DNA of 64,000 nucleotides from Chitinophagales bacterium. Lineage in GTDB: Bacteria > Bacteroidota > Bacteroidia > Chitinophagales > Saprospiraceae. Position 1 is the first letter of the stretch; each line of letters starts with the position of its first letter. The DNA lies in the NCBI GenBank assembly GCA_013298845.1, contig JAAFJN010000001.1:124001-188000 (forward strand), read 5' to 3'. Made by a program: the position numbers and the translations under genes. Shown here one piece after another: positions 33,399 to 41,556 of the stretch. The notes beneath the pieces were generated by a model that made no database searches, was not told the DNA's origin, and worked only from the letters and a program-made list of their open reading frames with translations.

Positions 33399-35024
33399 AT
33401 GTTGAATAAAATCACACTTTTTTTGCTTTGTGTCCTTGCAACCGTGTCTTTAACCGCGCAGTCGTCGGCCGAGTTAGAGCGCAAATTGGATAAATCGCAA
33501 TCAAAAAGCGAAAAAATGAATCTCTGCTACCAGATAGCCGAGAAAAATTTGGCTTCTAACCCCACTAAAGCCGCCGATTTCGCGCATCGGTCCAGCCTGC
33601 TGGCCTCCGAACTGGGCGAAAAACGCCGCGAGGCAGAATCCATTTACCTCAGCGCAGATGCCCTCATGCGGGCGCGCAAAAACAAAGACGCCGCCAGCCG
33701 CTTTAACTGGGCCTGGAATACTTCACGCAACTATGGTTTGCGCGATATTGCTTTTAATTCGGCCGAAAAATTGCAGGAAATTGCCCGAAAAGACGGCAAT
33801 ACCAAGGAAGAGTTGAAATGGGCCAAAGAAACCATCAATTATCTTCGGGAAAACACCGGACGCAGCGCCTCTGGCGGTGATGCCAACGCCCGGCTCTCGG
33901 CCCAACTCAGTTCCCTCGAAAGCGAAAATGCCCGATTGAAGGAAGAACTGGCGCGTATCAGCGGTAGTACGCAGGCGCAGGCCAATAATTTTAAACAAAG
34001 CGAAGAACAACTCAAGCAGGAAGCGCTCAAAATCCAATCCGAAATCTCTAAAAAAGACCAGGAAATTACCACTATCGCGCAGCAAAAACTCCGTTCCGAT
34101 TCGTTGGTACGGACCAAAGTGCGCCTTTTGGCCAATCTTACCCAAGAACAAATGGCCGATTCGATGCTGCTGGCCCAACAAGAACGCCAGTTACAGGCCC
34201 AACAAACGCGCATCGCCGAGGCCGAATTAAAAGAAGAGCGCCAACGTTATATTCAGTTGTTGCTGGGTGGTTTGATTGGTTTAGCGATTATCCTCGCCGG
34301 GTCTTTTTACGCCCGATACCGCGCCAAACGCCGCATGGCCGACGAATTAACCCAAAAAAATGTTCAAATTGAGGGCGAACAGAAAAAAAGCGACGCTTTG
34401 TTGCTCAATATCCTGCCACCCGCCATTGCTCAGGAACTCAAAAGCCGGAACAAAGTAGCAGCCCGCAAGTACGAACAGGCAACGGTTATGTTCATTGATT
34501 TTACCGGTTTTACCCACGTTTCCGAACGCCTGACGCCGGAAGCATTGGTAGATGAACTGGATTATTGTTTCTCCAACTTCGACCGGATTATCAGCAAATA
34601 CAAAATTGAAAAAATAAAAACCGTGGGCGACGCTTATATCTGTGCCAGTGGTCTTTCAGACATGAACGCCAGCCCTTCGGATATGATTAAAGCCGCCCTC
34701 GAAATTCAGGACTTTTTGTTACACCTCAAAGCCGAGCGCCAAACGCAAAACCTGCCTTATTTCGACGCACGCTGCGGTATTCACACCGGAGCCGTAGTGG
34801 CCGGAGTCGTGGGAGCTAAAAAATTCGCCTACGATATTTGGGGCGATACGGTGAATACTGCCGCCCGAATGGAAGAGTCCTGCGAACCAGGCCGCGTTAA
34901 CGTGAGTGAAACGGCTTACGGCTTGGCAAAATACGAATTCGAGTGGATGAACCGGGGAAAAATTGCCGCCAAAAACAAGGGTATGCTCGATATGTACTAC
35001 GTTACTTCGGCCAAGTCCTACTAA
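33399..35024 (+). CDS. Membrane class III adenylate cyclase with TPR-like sensor domain
   Basis: 541 residues from ATG 33399, which starts the signal peptide MLNKITLFLLCVLATVSLTA. A helical, TPR-like periplasmic part (about 25-150) is followed by a coiled-coil (160-280), one transmembrane helix (LLLGGLIGLAIILAGSFY, about 287-304) and a cytoplasmic cyclase domain (350-535). Catalytic residues are complete: metal Asp367 (FIDFTGF) and Asp411 (KTVGDAY), adenine-specifying Lys407 and Asp479 (YDIWG), Asn486 and Arg490 (DTVNTAARM). The Lys/Asp pair points to ATP rather than GTP. It likely converts an envelope signal into cAMP. Confidence 0.92.
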   Translation: MLNKITLFLLCVLATVSLTAQSSAELERKLDKSQSKSEKMNLCYQIAEKNLASNPTKAADFAHRSSLLASELGEKRREAESIYLSADALMRARKNKDAASRFNWAWNTSRNYGLRDIAFNSAEKLQEIARKDGNTKEELKWAKETINYLRENTGRSASGGDANARLSAQLSSLESENARLKEELARISGSTQAQANNFKQSEEQLKQEALKIQSEISKKDQEITTIAQQKLRSDSLVRTKVRLLANLTQEQMADSMLLAQQERQLQAQQTRIAEAELKEERQRYIQLLLGGLIGLAIILAGSFYARYRAKRRMADELTQKNVQIEGEQKKSDALLLNILPPAIAQELKSRNKVAARKYEQATVMFIDFTGFTHVSERLTPEALVDELDYCFSNFDRIISKYKIEKIKTVGDAYICASGLSDMNASPSDMIKAALEIQDFLLHLKAERQTQNLPYFDARCGIHTGAVVAGVVGAKKFAYDIWGDTVNTAARMEESCEPGRVNVSETAYGLAKYEFEWMNRGKIAAKNKGMLDMYYVTSAKSY

Positions 35025-35033
35025 CCAACCACC

Positions 35034-36434
35034 ATGCAAGTCCTACTCACCCACGGCTATTTTTTGCACGACGACCCCAGGGAGCAACTCATTATGAAAC
35101 CATACCCACCCCTGGGTATCTTGTACATTGCGGCGTGGTTGGAGCAGCACGGCGTGGAAACCGACGTGTTTGATACGACTTTTTCGAGGATAGAAGCGTT
35201 ACAAGAACGTATTTTAACCCAAAAACCAGCGATTGTCGCCCTGTACACCAACCTGATGACCAAACTCAATATCATCAGGATTATGGACTGGCTGCGCACC
35301 CACCCCGATACCGCCGGAACGCTGATCGTTCTCGGCGGCCCCGATGTAACCCACAATACCCAGGAATACCTCGACGCGGGTGCACACCTGATTGTCATTG
35401 GCGAAGGGGAACAAACCTTGCTGGAGGTTGCCCAAACGGGTTTTTCGCCCGAACAATGGCCCAATATTCCCGGAATCGCCTATTTATTGGCCGATGGCTC
35501 GGTGTTTAAAACCACGGCCCGCACTAAATTGCGCTCCTTGGACGAATTGCCTTTACCCGCTCGTGAAAAAATCCACCTCGAAGATTACCTCGACGCCTGG
35601 AAAAAAGCCCACGGCCACAGCGCGGTGAGTATAAGTACCCAACGCGGTTGCCCTTATACCTGCAAATGGTGCAGTACCGCCGTGTATGGTCAAAGTTACC
35701 GTCGGCGTTCACCCGCCCACGTGGTGGACGAAATTGTGGCGTTACAGGCCCGTTATTCCTTTGATTTGATTTGGTTCGTGGATGATGTATTTACCGTCAG
35801 CCACAAATGGCTCGAAGCCTTCCGCGACGAATTGCGCGCACGCAACGTTATGGTGCAATTTGAGTGCATTACCCGCGCCGACCGCCTCACCGACGACGTA
35901 ATTGCCGTTTTGCGCGAAGCCGGTTGTTTTCGGGACTGGATTGGCGCCGAAAGTGGTTCCCAGAAAGTGATTGATGCCATGGACCGCCGCGTGGATGTGC
36001 TGCACGTGCGCGAAATGCTCAAAAGTGCCAAACGCGCCGGTATCCAAACCGGTACGTTTATCATGTTAGGATATCCGGGCGAAACCGAGGCCGATATTCG
36101 CGAAACCATTTTTCATTTGCAAGATGCCGATCCCGACCTGTTTACCATCACGGTGGCGTACCCGATTAAGGGCACTTCTTTGTACGAAGAAATGGAAACG
36201 ACCATTCACACGGATAAAACGTGGGAGCAACGCACCGACCGCGATTTGGATTTTAAAAGGGAATATCCGCGCAAATATTACGATTATGCCGTTCGGTGGA
36301 CGGTAAACAGCGTACATTTGCACAAAGTCCGCAAAAAAGAAGGTTTTTTCTCCCCAAAAGCCGCAAAATTTATGGTCAAACAATGGGCGGCCAAAGCGGG
36401 CATGTTGTTAAGTCTATTCATTGCGAAAAATTAA
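35034..36434 (+). CDS. Cobalamin-binding-domain radical SAM protein (BchE-like)
   Basis: 466 residues, starting 10 bases after the cyclase stop. N-terminal B12-binding-type Rossmann domain (1-150: YPPLGILYIAAWLEQHG, LGGPDVTHN, IGEGEQTLLE), then a radical SAM barrel with the cluster motif CPYTCKWC (CxxxCxxC, near residue 208), WFVDDVFT, and ESGSQKVIDAMDRRV. The canonical DxHxxG cobalamin motif is not evident in the N-terminal domain. Relatives methylate unactivated carbons or reshape rings in pigment, lipid or cofactor pathways. The next gene overlaps the stop codon, so the two are translationally coupled. Substrate unknown. Confidence 0.88.
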   Translation: MQVLLTHGYFLHDDPREQLIMKPYPPLGILYIAAWLEQHGVETDVFDTTFSRIEALQERILTQKPAIVALYTNLMTKLNIIRIMDWLRTHPDTAGTLIVLGGPDVTHNTQEYLDAGAHLIVIGEGEQTLLEVAQTGFSPEQWPNIPGIAYLLADGSVFKTTARTKLRSLDELPLPAREKIHLEDYLDAWKKAHGHSAVSISTQRGCPYTCKWCSTAVYGQSYRRRSPAHVVDEIVALQARYSFDLIWFVDDVFTVSHKWLEAFRDELRARNVMVQFECITRADRLTDDVIAVLREAGCFRDWIGAESGSQKVIDAMDRRVDVLHVREMLKSAKRAGIQTGTFIMLGYPGETEADIRETIFHLQDADPDLFTITVAYPIKGTSLYEEMETTIHTDKTWEQRTDRDLDFKREYPRKYYDYAVRWTVNSVHLHKVRKKEGFFSPKAAKFMVKQWAAKAGMLLSLFIAKN

Positions 36435-37513
36435 TGCTCCAGAACTGGCTCAAACCTTTACCCCCATCGGTCGTTGACGCAGCCGAACAATGCGCCGAAG
36501 GCTGCATTGGGCAGCAGGCTGTATTGTTCCAAAAAGATTTTCCCGATCTTAAAAAAGTAAAAATTGCCCTCGTGGGTCTCGACGATACCTCGGCGGATGC
36601 CGTGCGCAAAGTACTGTACGGTTTTAGCGCGTCTTTTTCCAAAGGCGCTATTGCGGATTTGGGTAATATCCGAAAAGCCGACACCACGCAGATTGTTTCG
36701 GTGGTGTATGAATTGATTACGGGTAAAGTATTGCCCATTCTGATTGGGCACCACCACGATTGGGCCAAGGCGCAGTTTCTCGCCTACCAGGAGGCCAAAG
36801 CCGTGGTGAACTGGACGGTGATTGACGAACTGTTTCGCAGCGGCAGCACCGGCGCACCCTTGCTCGATGCCGGTCACCCGATGTTGTTCCATTACGCCCT
36901 GATTGGGGCGCAAGCCCATTTATTGCCCGAAAAGGTGCAAAAAATGATGGACAAAAACCATTTTGAGTTGTTCCGTTTGGGGCGCACCCGCACGGCCCTG
37001 GAAGAAGCCGAACCCATTCTCCGCGACGCAGATTTGTTGAGTTTTCACCTCAATGCTTTAAAAAATTGCGAAGCACCGGGGGTACAAAACCCTTCGGTGT
37101 CGGGCTTTTTTTTGGAAGAAGCCTGCCAACTGACGCGTTACGCGGGCATGAGCGACAAATTAACCTCGTTTGGGGTTTATGGCCTGGAAACCGGCAACGA
37201 CCCCGGCGGGATTACCGCCCAGGCCACGGCGCAATTGGTGTGGTATTTTCTCGACGGCTTTTTTAACCGCAAAGGCGATTACCCCGCCAGCGTAAAAGGA
37301 CTAACCGAATACGTGGTGGATTTACCCGAATTTAACCACCAACTGACGTTTTGGAAAAGCACCCTCAGCGGTCGCTGGTGGTTGCAGGTGCCCGTGGATA
37401 TTAAACGAAAACACCAGCGCCACCGCCTGATTCCCTGCTCGTTTCAGGATTACCAATTGGCCTGCCGCCAGGAGTTGCCCGACCGCTTTTTTCGGGCGTT
37501 TAAGCGGTTTTAA
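36434..37513 (+). CDS. Ureohydrolase (arginase/formiminoglutamase)-fold protein with lost metal ligands
   Basis: 359 residues from ATG 36434; this A is also the last base of the radical-SAM TAA, so the genes overlap by one base. The overall order matches Bacteroidota formiminoglutamase-like proteins: VKIALVGLDD, LPILIGHHHDWAKAQ where active enzymes have GGxHD/S, ADLLSFHLNALK where they have SxDxD, and LTRYAGMSDKLTSFGVYGLE. The acidic manganese ligands of SxDxD are replaced (His205, Asn207) and the DxHxD motif is absent (NWTVID at that place). It is probably not a Mn hydrolase; a scaffold or different chemistry is more likely. Coupling to the radical SAM gene suggests a shared role. Confidence 0.78.
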   Translation: MLQNWLKPLPPSVVDAAEQCAEGCIGQQAVLFQKDFPDLKKVKIALVGLDDTSADAVRKVLYGFSASFSKGAIADLGNIRKADTTQIVSVVYELITGKVLPILIGHHHDWAKAQFLAYQEAKAVVNWTVIDELFRSGSTGAPLLDAGHPMLFHYALIGAQAHLLPEKVQKMMDKNHFELFRLGRTRTALEEAEPILRDADLLSFHLNALKNCEAPGVQNPSVSGFFLEEACQLTRYAGMSDKLTSFGVYGLETGNDPGGITAQATAQLVWYFLDGFFNRKGDYPASVKGLTEYVVDLPEFNHQLTFWKSTLSGRWWLQVPVDIKRKHQRHRLIPCSFQDYQLACRQELPDRFFRAFKRF

Positions 37514-37515
37514 AC

Positions 37516-37551
37516 CCGCCGCTGCTGCGCCAAGGGGCGCAACAACGGCGG
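37516..37551. terminator. Hairpin between convergent ureohydrolase-like and lipoprotein genes
   Basis: Long GC-rich imperfect inverted repeat (CCGCCGCTGCTGCGCC / GGCGCAACAACGGCGG, two mismatches) with a 4-base loop. U-tracts are short, so it could be a weak terminator in both directions. Confidence 0.55.
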
Positions 37552-37560
37552 ATATCGTGT

Positions 37561-38193
37561 TTAAAACGGAATGGTGATTCTGGTCGTATCGCCGCGTGTG
37601 CAGAATACTTTGGTAATATTGACATCTTTATCTATAGTTCCAGCATCATCAAACCATCTGTCCAGCCAATAAATATTTACGTCCAACCCTCCGGGAACAA
37701 CATCTACCACTTTTTTAGTTTGTCCGGGTCCAACCGTGGGTGCACAGGGGGTAGCGTTACAGGTAAGTACACTTCCCAAAGGGTCATAATTGAGTCCGTA
37801 ATAAGCCCGGCGAGTTTCGGTTGTGGAGGTATTGGTAAATGACATCTCCAAATAAGAGTCCATTTTATACATGTAAATATCGTCGTTCAGCGTTCCGCCA
37901 CCTTCAAACCAGCGTTTATAGGTGATAAAACCAAATTTATACACCTGTAAATAACCACTGTCGGCTTTTTTGGACTCCCCAAAAAGGTAAAAAGTACCGG
38001 TACTGTCGGTTCTGACTTTTGAACCCGGCACCAATTCCCCGCCTCTGGAGGTTTCATGTATCATGGTGAGTCCACAATCGGCTCCGGCCAATGGTTTACC
38101 CGTTGTGGCATCGTACACTGTGCCGGCGAACTCATAGGTTTTTTTACAACCCCACAGGCACAACAAGGCTGCGATGAAAAAAAGTGCGCGCAT
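37561..38193 (-). CDS. Lipoprotein with carboxypeptidase-regulatory-like domain
   Basis: 210 residues. SPII signal (MRALFFIAALLCLWGC). Residues about 20-110 look like a CarboxypepD_reg-type Ig domain: FAGTVYDATTGKPLAGADC, VRTDSTGTFYLFG, VYKFGFITYKRW. The rest is beta-rich with a Cys-containing loop (LTCNATPCAPTVGPGQ) that may form a disulfide. Last gene of a three-gene unit; 4 bases after the lipocalin-like gene. Function unknown; surface or periplasmic. Confidence 0.78.
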   Translation of the reverse strand: MRALFFIAALLCLWGCKKTYEFAGTVYDATTGKPLAGADCGLTMIHETSRGGELVPGSKVRTDSTGTFYLFGESKKADSGYLQVYKFGFITYKRWFEGGGTLNDDIYMYKMDSYLEMSFTNTSTTETRRAYYGLNYDPLGSVLTCNATPCAPTVGPGQTKKVVDVVPGGLDVNIYWLDRWFDDAGTIDKDVNITKVFCTRGDTTRITIPF

Positions 38194-38197
38194 GGTA

Positions 38198-38638
38198 TTA
38201 ACGGTTTAGGATGATTCTTGCACCAGTTTCAGTCAATGTACCGGCTGCCACCTCGTCCAATATCAGTTCGTTTTGGCTGATACTGGTAATTTGGTAACGG
38301 GCTTCGTCAAATGGGTAAACTACCACGAGCCGTTTATCGTCGTTTTCCAATAACCAATTAGCGGTAAGTAACTCCGGGGCGGGTTCGTCGGGAACACACA
38401 ACAAAGTACCGGGGCCAAAAGTGAGGGACTTTTCCGTATTAAATTCCCATTCATCATCCTGGAGGCAGGCTGGACTCAGTTCCTCGTAAGAACCATCGGC
38501 GGCTTTGTAATACTCGTGGTACATGGTCCATTTTCCCTGTACAAGCAGGTCCGTCGTAGTAATGTCTTCTTCTTTGTTTTTAGAAGAGCAAGAAGCAAAA
38601 AGAGCTAATAATAGCCCTGAGATTATGATTTGTCTCAT
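38198..38638 (-). CDS. Lipocalin-like lipoprotein
   Basis: 146 residues with an SPII signal (MRQIIISGLLLALFASC). The pattern LVQGKWTMYHEYYKA, DDEWEFNTEKSLTF, and ANWLLENDDKRLVVV followed by a closing strand matches the small lipocalin-like domain proteins of Bacteroidota, where W in GKW marks the first strand. Middle gene of a unit with 39782-38652 upstream (13-base gap) and the CarboxypepD_reg lipoprotein downstream. Ligand unknown. Confidence 0.8.
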   Translation of the reverse strand: MRQIIISGLLLALFASCSSKNKEEDITTTDLLVQGKWTMYHEYYKAADGSYEELSPACLQDDEWEFNTEKSLTFGPGTLLCVPDEPAPELLTANWLLENDDKRLVVVYPFDEARYQITSISQNELILDEVAAGTLTETGARIILNR

Positions 38639-38651
38639 AAGTGTAATAGTT

Positions 38652-39782
38652 TTAGAATTTATACTTCACCCACAAATAATGAACATGGGTGAATACTTTG
38701 TAAGAAACAATGAGGCGGTTGAGTAGCGTTTGTTCAAAACTGTATTCCAAACTAATGGCCGATTTTTTCCGGGAAAACAAAGAAGTACCCGCGCTGAGCC
38801 GGAACCCCATTTCATCGTCGCCGAGGTATGCCCACGTGGTGCTTTCGGTTTGTTTTTTGTCCAAAAGATAACCATACACCAGGCCGCCCCCCACAAATGG
38901 GCGCAGTTTTTGGGTAGGCAGGTGATAATAACCCATTAGCGGGACTTGTAAACACAATAAATCGAAGGTGTACGTTCGTGTGGTGTTGAAAATGGTTCGG
39001 GTTCCCGTTGAAGTCTTTGAAACCACCAATAATTCCGGTTGAAAGGAAAATTTATTGTTGATGTTAAAATTAAAAATCAGTCCGCCGGAATAGTTCATTT
39101 CGGTGTTAAACTCATACAGTTTCAGCACCGAATTACCTCTACTCGAAAACCGGGTTAACCCAACGCCCGCTTTGGCCCCCAATTGCGGAATATACCACTT
39201 TTTACGCGGTATTTTGGGTCCGGCAACACCCGTTTTACAGGTATTGTACGAAGCAACCAGATTGCTAAGGCTTTCAGAATTAAATTCCGTTCGGCGCACA
39301 GCGGGAGCGATAGAAGGGCAATCGGCGGTGAGGTATTCCAATACTTTTTGGTAGCGGTTATCTTTCCGAAGCCGAGATTGGTCAATCACGTCGTTTTTTT
39401 CCATTTTGGCCAAAGCACCCTTGTTTTTGGATACATAAAACACGCGGTTGCGGTAATACAAACTCAGGTATCCATCCACGAAACATTGGATAAATTGTTG
39501 CTCGATGGTGGTATCCGTGGCCGGGAAATCAACGGAATGGTAAAAAGACCCTTTGTTAAAACCAAAAGAACGCAACTGATTGGGCGAATAAGCGGTGCTG
39601 TTACCGGCACTGGGCACCCGGAATTGCACTGTTTTTTCGATAATATCGCGGTCTTTAATAAAACCCTTGAGCGTGTCACCCGTGGTGGTGACAATAAATC
39701 CGGGTTGTTCGTTGAATTGTTGCGCTAAAATGCAGGAATAGCATGACAGGAGCGCGAAGGTGAGTAGAAGTGTTTTTCTCAT
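38652..39782 (-). CDS. Outer membrane beta-barrel protein (PorT-like type)
   Basis: 376 residues from ATG 39782 with a signal peptide (MRKTLLLTFALLSCYSCILA). Residues 25-170 form a soluble domain starting GFIVTTTGDTLKGFIKDRD. From about 190 there are alternating amphipathic strands typical of an eight-strand barrel (LGAKAGVGLTRF, MNYSGGLIFNFNINNKFSFQ, RPFVGGGLVYGYLLD) ending in HVHYLWVKYKF with a terminal Phe, the BAM signal. First gene of the three-gene unit with its own -7 box. Confidence 0.85.
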   Translation of the reverse strand: MRKTLLLTFALLSCYSCILAQQFNEQPGFIVTTTGDTLKGFIKDRDIIEKTVQFRVPSAGNSTAYSPNQLRSFGFNKGSFYHSVDFPATDTTIEQQFIQCFVDGYLSLYYRNRVFYVSKNKGALAKMEKNDVIDQSRLRKDNRYQKVLEYLTADCPSIAPAVRRTEFNSESLSNLVASYNTCKTGVAGPKIPRKKWYIPQLGAKAGVGLTRFSSRGNSVLKLYEFNTEMNYSGGLIFNFNINNKFSFQPELLVVSKTSTGTRTIFNTTRTYTFDLLCLQVPLMGYYHLPTQKLRPFVGGGLVYGYLLDKKQTESTTWAYLGDDEMGFRLSAGTSLFSRKKSAISLEYSFEQTLLNRLIVSYKVFTHVHYLWVKYKF

Positions 39783-39798
39783 AAAAATAAATTTAGGG

Positions 39799-39806
39799 CA
39801 AATATA
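39799..39806 (-). promoter_or_regulatory. -7 box of the outer-membrane barrel operon
   Basis: Minus strand TATATTTG, 16 bases before the ATG at 39782. The nearest -33 TTG is 26 bases away, a longer spacer than usual. Confidence 0.5.
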
Positions 39807-39894
39807 AAGACAAATTTTACATTTAAAAGCCCCAATTATTTTTCCAACGTGTTAAATTTGGACATTTGACCCAAAATGGTAGTTGGCAACTGTC

Positions 39895-41430
39895 TTAAAA
39901 CTGGAAATAAATAAACGCGTTGGAGCCAAAAGTACCAAACAACGCAATCAACCAAAGAAGTACCGCAAAAATCGCCCACCGCACGTACGGACGCGCCGTT
40001 TGAATCGGGTTCCAGCGCACTACGGGGTTACTTATTTCTACCGCCAGCAAAATAACGAGTAAAATCCCACCCTTAATCACCTGAAATTTATTGATAATAG
40101 ACCCCGGCGAAAAGTCGGCTCCCCGGGCAATGGTTCCTAAAATCGTATTCGCCGTGCCAAAACTATCGCCACCCGCCAAACCAATGCTACCGGCGCGGAA
40201 ATACACCCAGGCAATCAGCGTCAGCACGTACACCACCGCAATGCTGATGCCCGTTCGCACCCAACGGGGAAGCAACAAGCGATTGGCCAACCGCAGCCAA
40301 AGGGGGGCCACAATACGTTGCGCAATGAGGAAAAGACCGTGCAAAAAGCCCCAAAACACAAAGGCCCAGTTGGCACCGTGCCACAAGCCACCCAGCAACA
40401 TGGTGAGCATATTGTTGCGGTACGTGCCCATTTTGCCGTTGCGGTTGCCGCCCAGCGGAATGTACAGGTAATCGCGTAACCACGACGACAACGAAATGTG
40501 CCAACGCGTCCAGAATTCCGAAAAACTTTTGGAAAAATACGGCGTTCGGAAGTTTTCGGGAAAATCGTAGCCCATCATCCGGGCTAACCCGATGGCAATG
40601 TCCGAGTACCCCGAAAAGTCACAATAAATCTGGAAGGAATAAAACACCACGCCCACCGTTAAATGCGCCGCCGAAAACGTATGCGGTGCCTGAAATACCT
40701 GGTCCACAAATGGTGCTAAAGAATCGGCAACGGCTACTTTTTTAAAAAAACCCCACAAAACCCGTCCCAAACCGGAATAAATCCGCTGCATATCCAATTT
40801 TTTGTCTTCCGACATTTGGTACAAAAAATCCGAAGCGCGCACAATGGGACCAGCGACCAATTGGGGGAAAAGCGCAATAAACGTGGCAAATTTCAGCAAC
40901 GACGGCTCCCATTTGATCTCTTTCCGGTACACGTCAATGGTGTACGACATGCTTTGAAACGTGTAAAAGGAAATACCCACGGGCAAAATAATGTGCAACG
41001 TCACGTTGGAGGGCTGCATCCCCAAACTGCGCACCAGGGCCGCAAACGACTCGATAAAAAAGTTGGTGTATTTAAAAAAGCCCAAAAAACCCAAGTTCAT
41101 CACCATACTAAAGGTGAGTACCGTTTTTCGGTTCCAACCCAGTGCCGTGGCGCGTTCGGCCAAGTCGCCAAAAAAGCGCAATACCGCGCTCCCGGAATTA
41201 ATTTGTTGGCGGGTATCGTCCGGCGCGTCCATGCGGGCAATCCAGACCCCAAACCACCAGTCCATCACCGTCGAAAACACAATCAGCGATAAAAAACGCC
41301 AATCCCACCACCCATAAAACAAATAACTGGCCAGCAAACACACCCACGTCCGTACCCTTCCGCGTGTGTTGAAGTACAACGCGAAAAAAATCAGGGCAAA
41401 AACGAGGAATGTAACGCTGTTAAAAACCAT
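39895..41430 (-). CDS. MBOAT family O-acyltransferase (AlgI/DltB-like)
   Basis: 511 residues from ATG 41430 (MVFNSVTFLVFALIFFALYF). The longer frame to 41517 encodes a translation of the heptamer repeat and is rejected. Many transmembrane helices; the MBOAT hallmarks WTRWHISLSSWLRDYLYIPLGG and GGLWHGANWAFVFWGFLHG with the catalytic His are present. Such proteins O-acetylate exopolysaccharide or cell-wall polymers, usually with an AlgJ/AlgX-type SGNH partner. None is adjacent. It lies downstream of malQ, separated by inverted repeats. Confidence 0.93.
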   Translation of the reverse strand: MVFNSVTFLVFALIFFALYFNTRGRVRTWVCLLASYLFYGWWDWRFLSLIVFSTVMDWWFGVWIARMDAPDDTRQQINSGSAVLRFFGDLAERATALGWNRKTVLTFSMVMNLGFLGFFKYTNFFIESFAALVRSLGMQPSNVTLHIILPVGISFYTFQSMSYTIDVYRKEIKWEPSLLKFATFIALFPQLVAGPIVRASDFLYQMSEDKKLDMQRIYSGLGRVLWGFFKKVAVADSLAPFVDQVFQAPHTFSAAHLTVGVVFYSFQIYCDFSGYSDIAIGLARMMGYDFPENFRTPYFSKSFSEFWTRWHISLSSWLRDYLYIPLGGNRNGKMGTYRNNMLTMLLGGLWHGANWAFVFWGFLHGLFLIAQRIVAPLWLRLANRLLLPRWVRTGISIAVVYVLTLIAWVYFRAGSIGLAGGDSFGTANTILGTIARGADFSPGSIINKFQVIKGGILLVILLAVEISNPVVRWNPIQTARPYVRWAIFAVLLWLIALFGTFGSNAFIYFQF

Positions 41431-41437
41431 TTTTTTT

Positions 41438-41500
41438 AGTGAAGAGTGAATAGTGAAAAATGAATAGTGAAAAATGAATAGTGAAGAGTGTATTGTGCAA
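41438..41500 (+). repeat. Heptamer tandem array, AGTGAAN type
   Basis: Nine consecutive 7-base units starting at 41438, all of the form A(G/A)TGAAN apart from the last two (AGTGTAT, TGTGCAA), in strict period 7, in the gap between MBOAT and malQ. It faces an inverted copy at 41515-41556, so the two arms could fold into a long hairpin. Confidence 0.85.
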
Positions 41501-41514
41501 AGTTGTAAAAACCC

Positions 41515-41556
41515 CACTTTTCACTATACACTATTCACTTTTCACTCTTCACTTTC
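41515..41556 (+). repeat. Inverted heptamer array, CACTNTN type, ending on the malQ stop
   Basis: Six 7-base units beginning CACT (CACTTTT, CACTATA, CACTATT, CACTTTT, CACTCTT, CACTTTC). This is the complement of the array at 41438-41500. The last unit contains the malQ stop codon (41549-41551). The inverted pair probably forms an mRNA hairpin between malQ and the MBOAT gene. Confidence 0.85.

Noticed and set aside
36296-36433. Extension of the ureohydrolase-like ORF
   Set aside because: Lies within the radical SAM gene; the conserved start follows the ATG overlapping the stop.
41431-41517. N-terminal extension of the MBOAT protein
   Set aside because: Would translate the heptamer array (HSSLFIFHYSFF-type repeats); the conserved start is ATG 41430.
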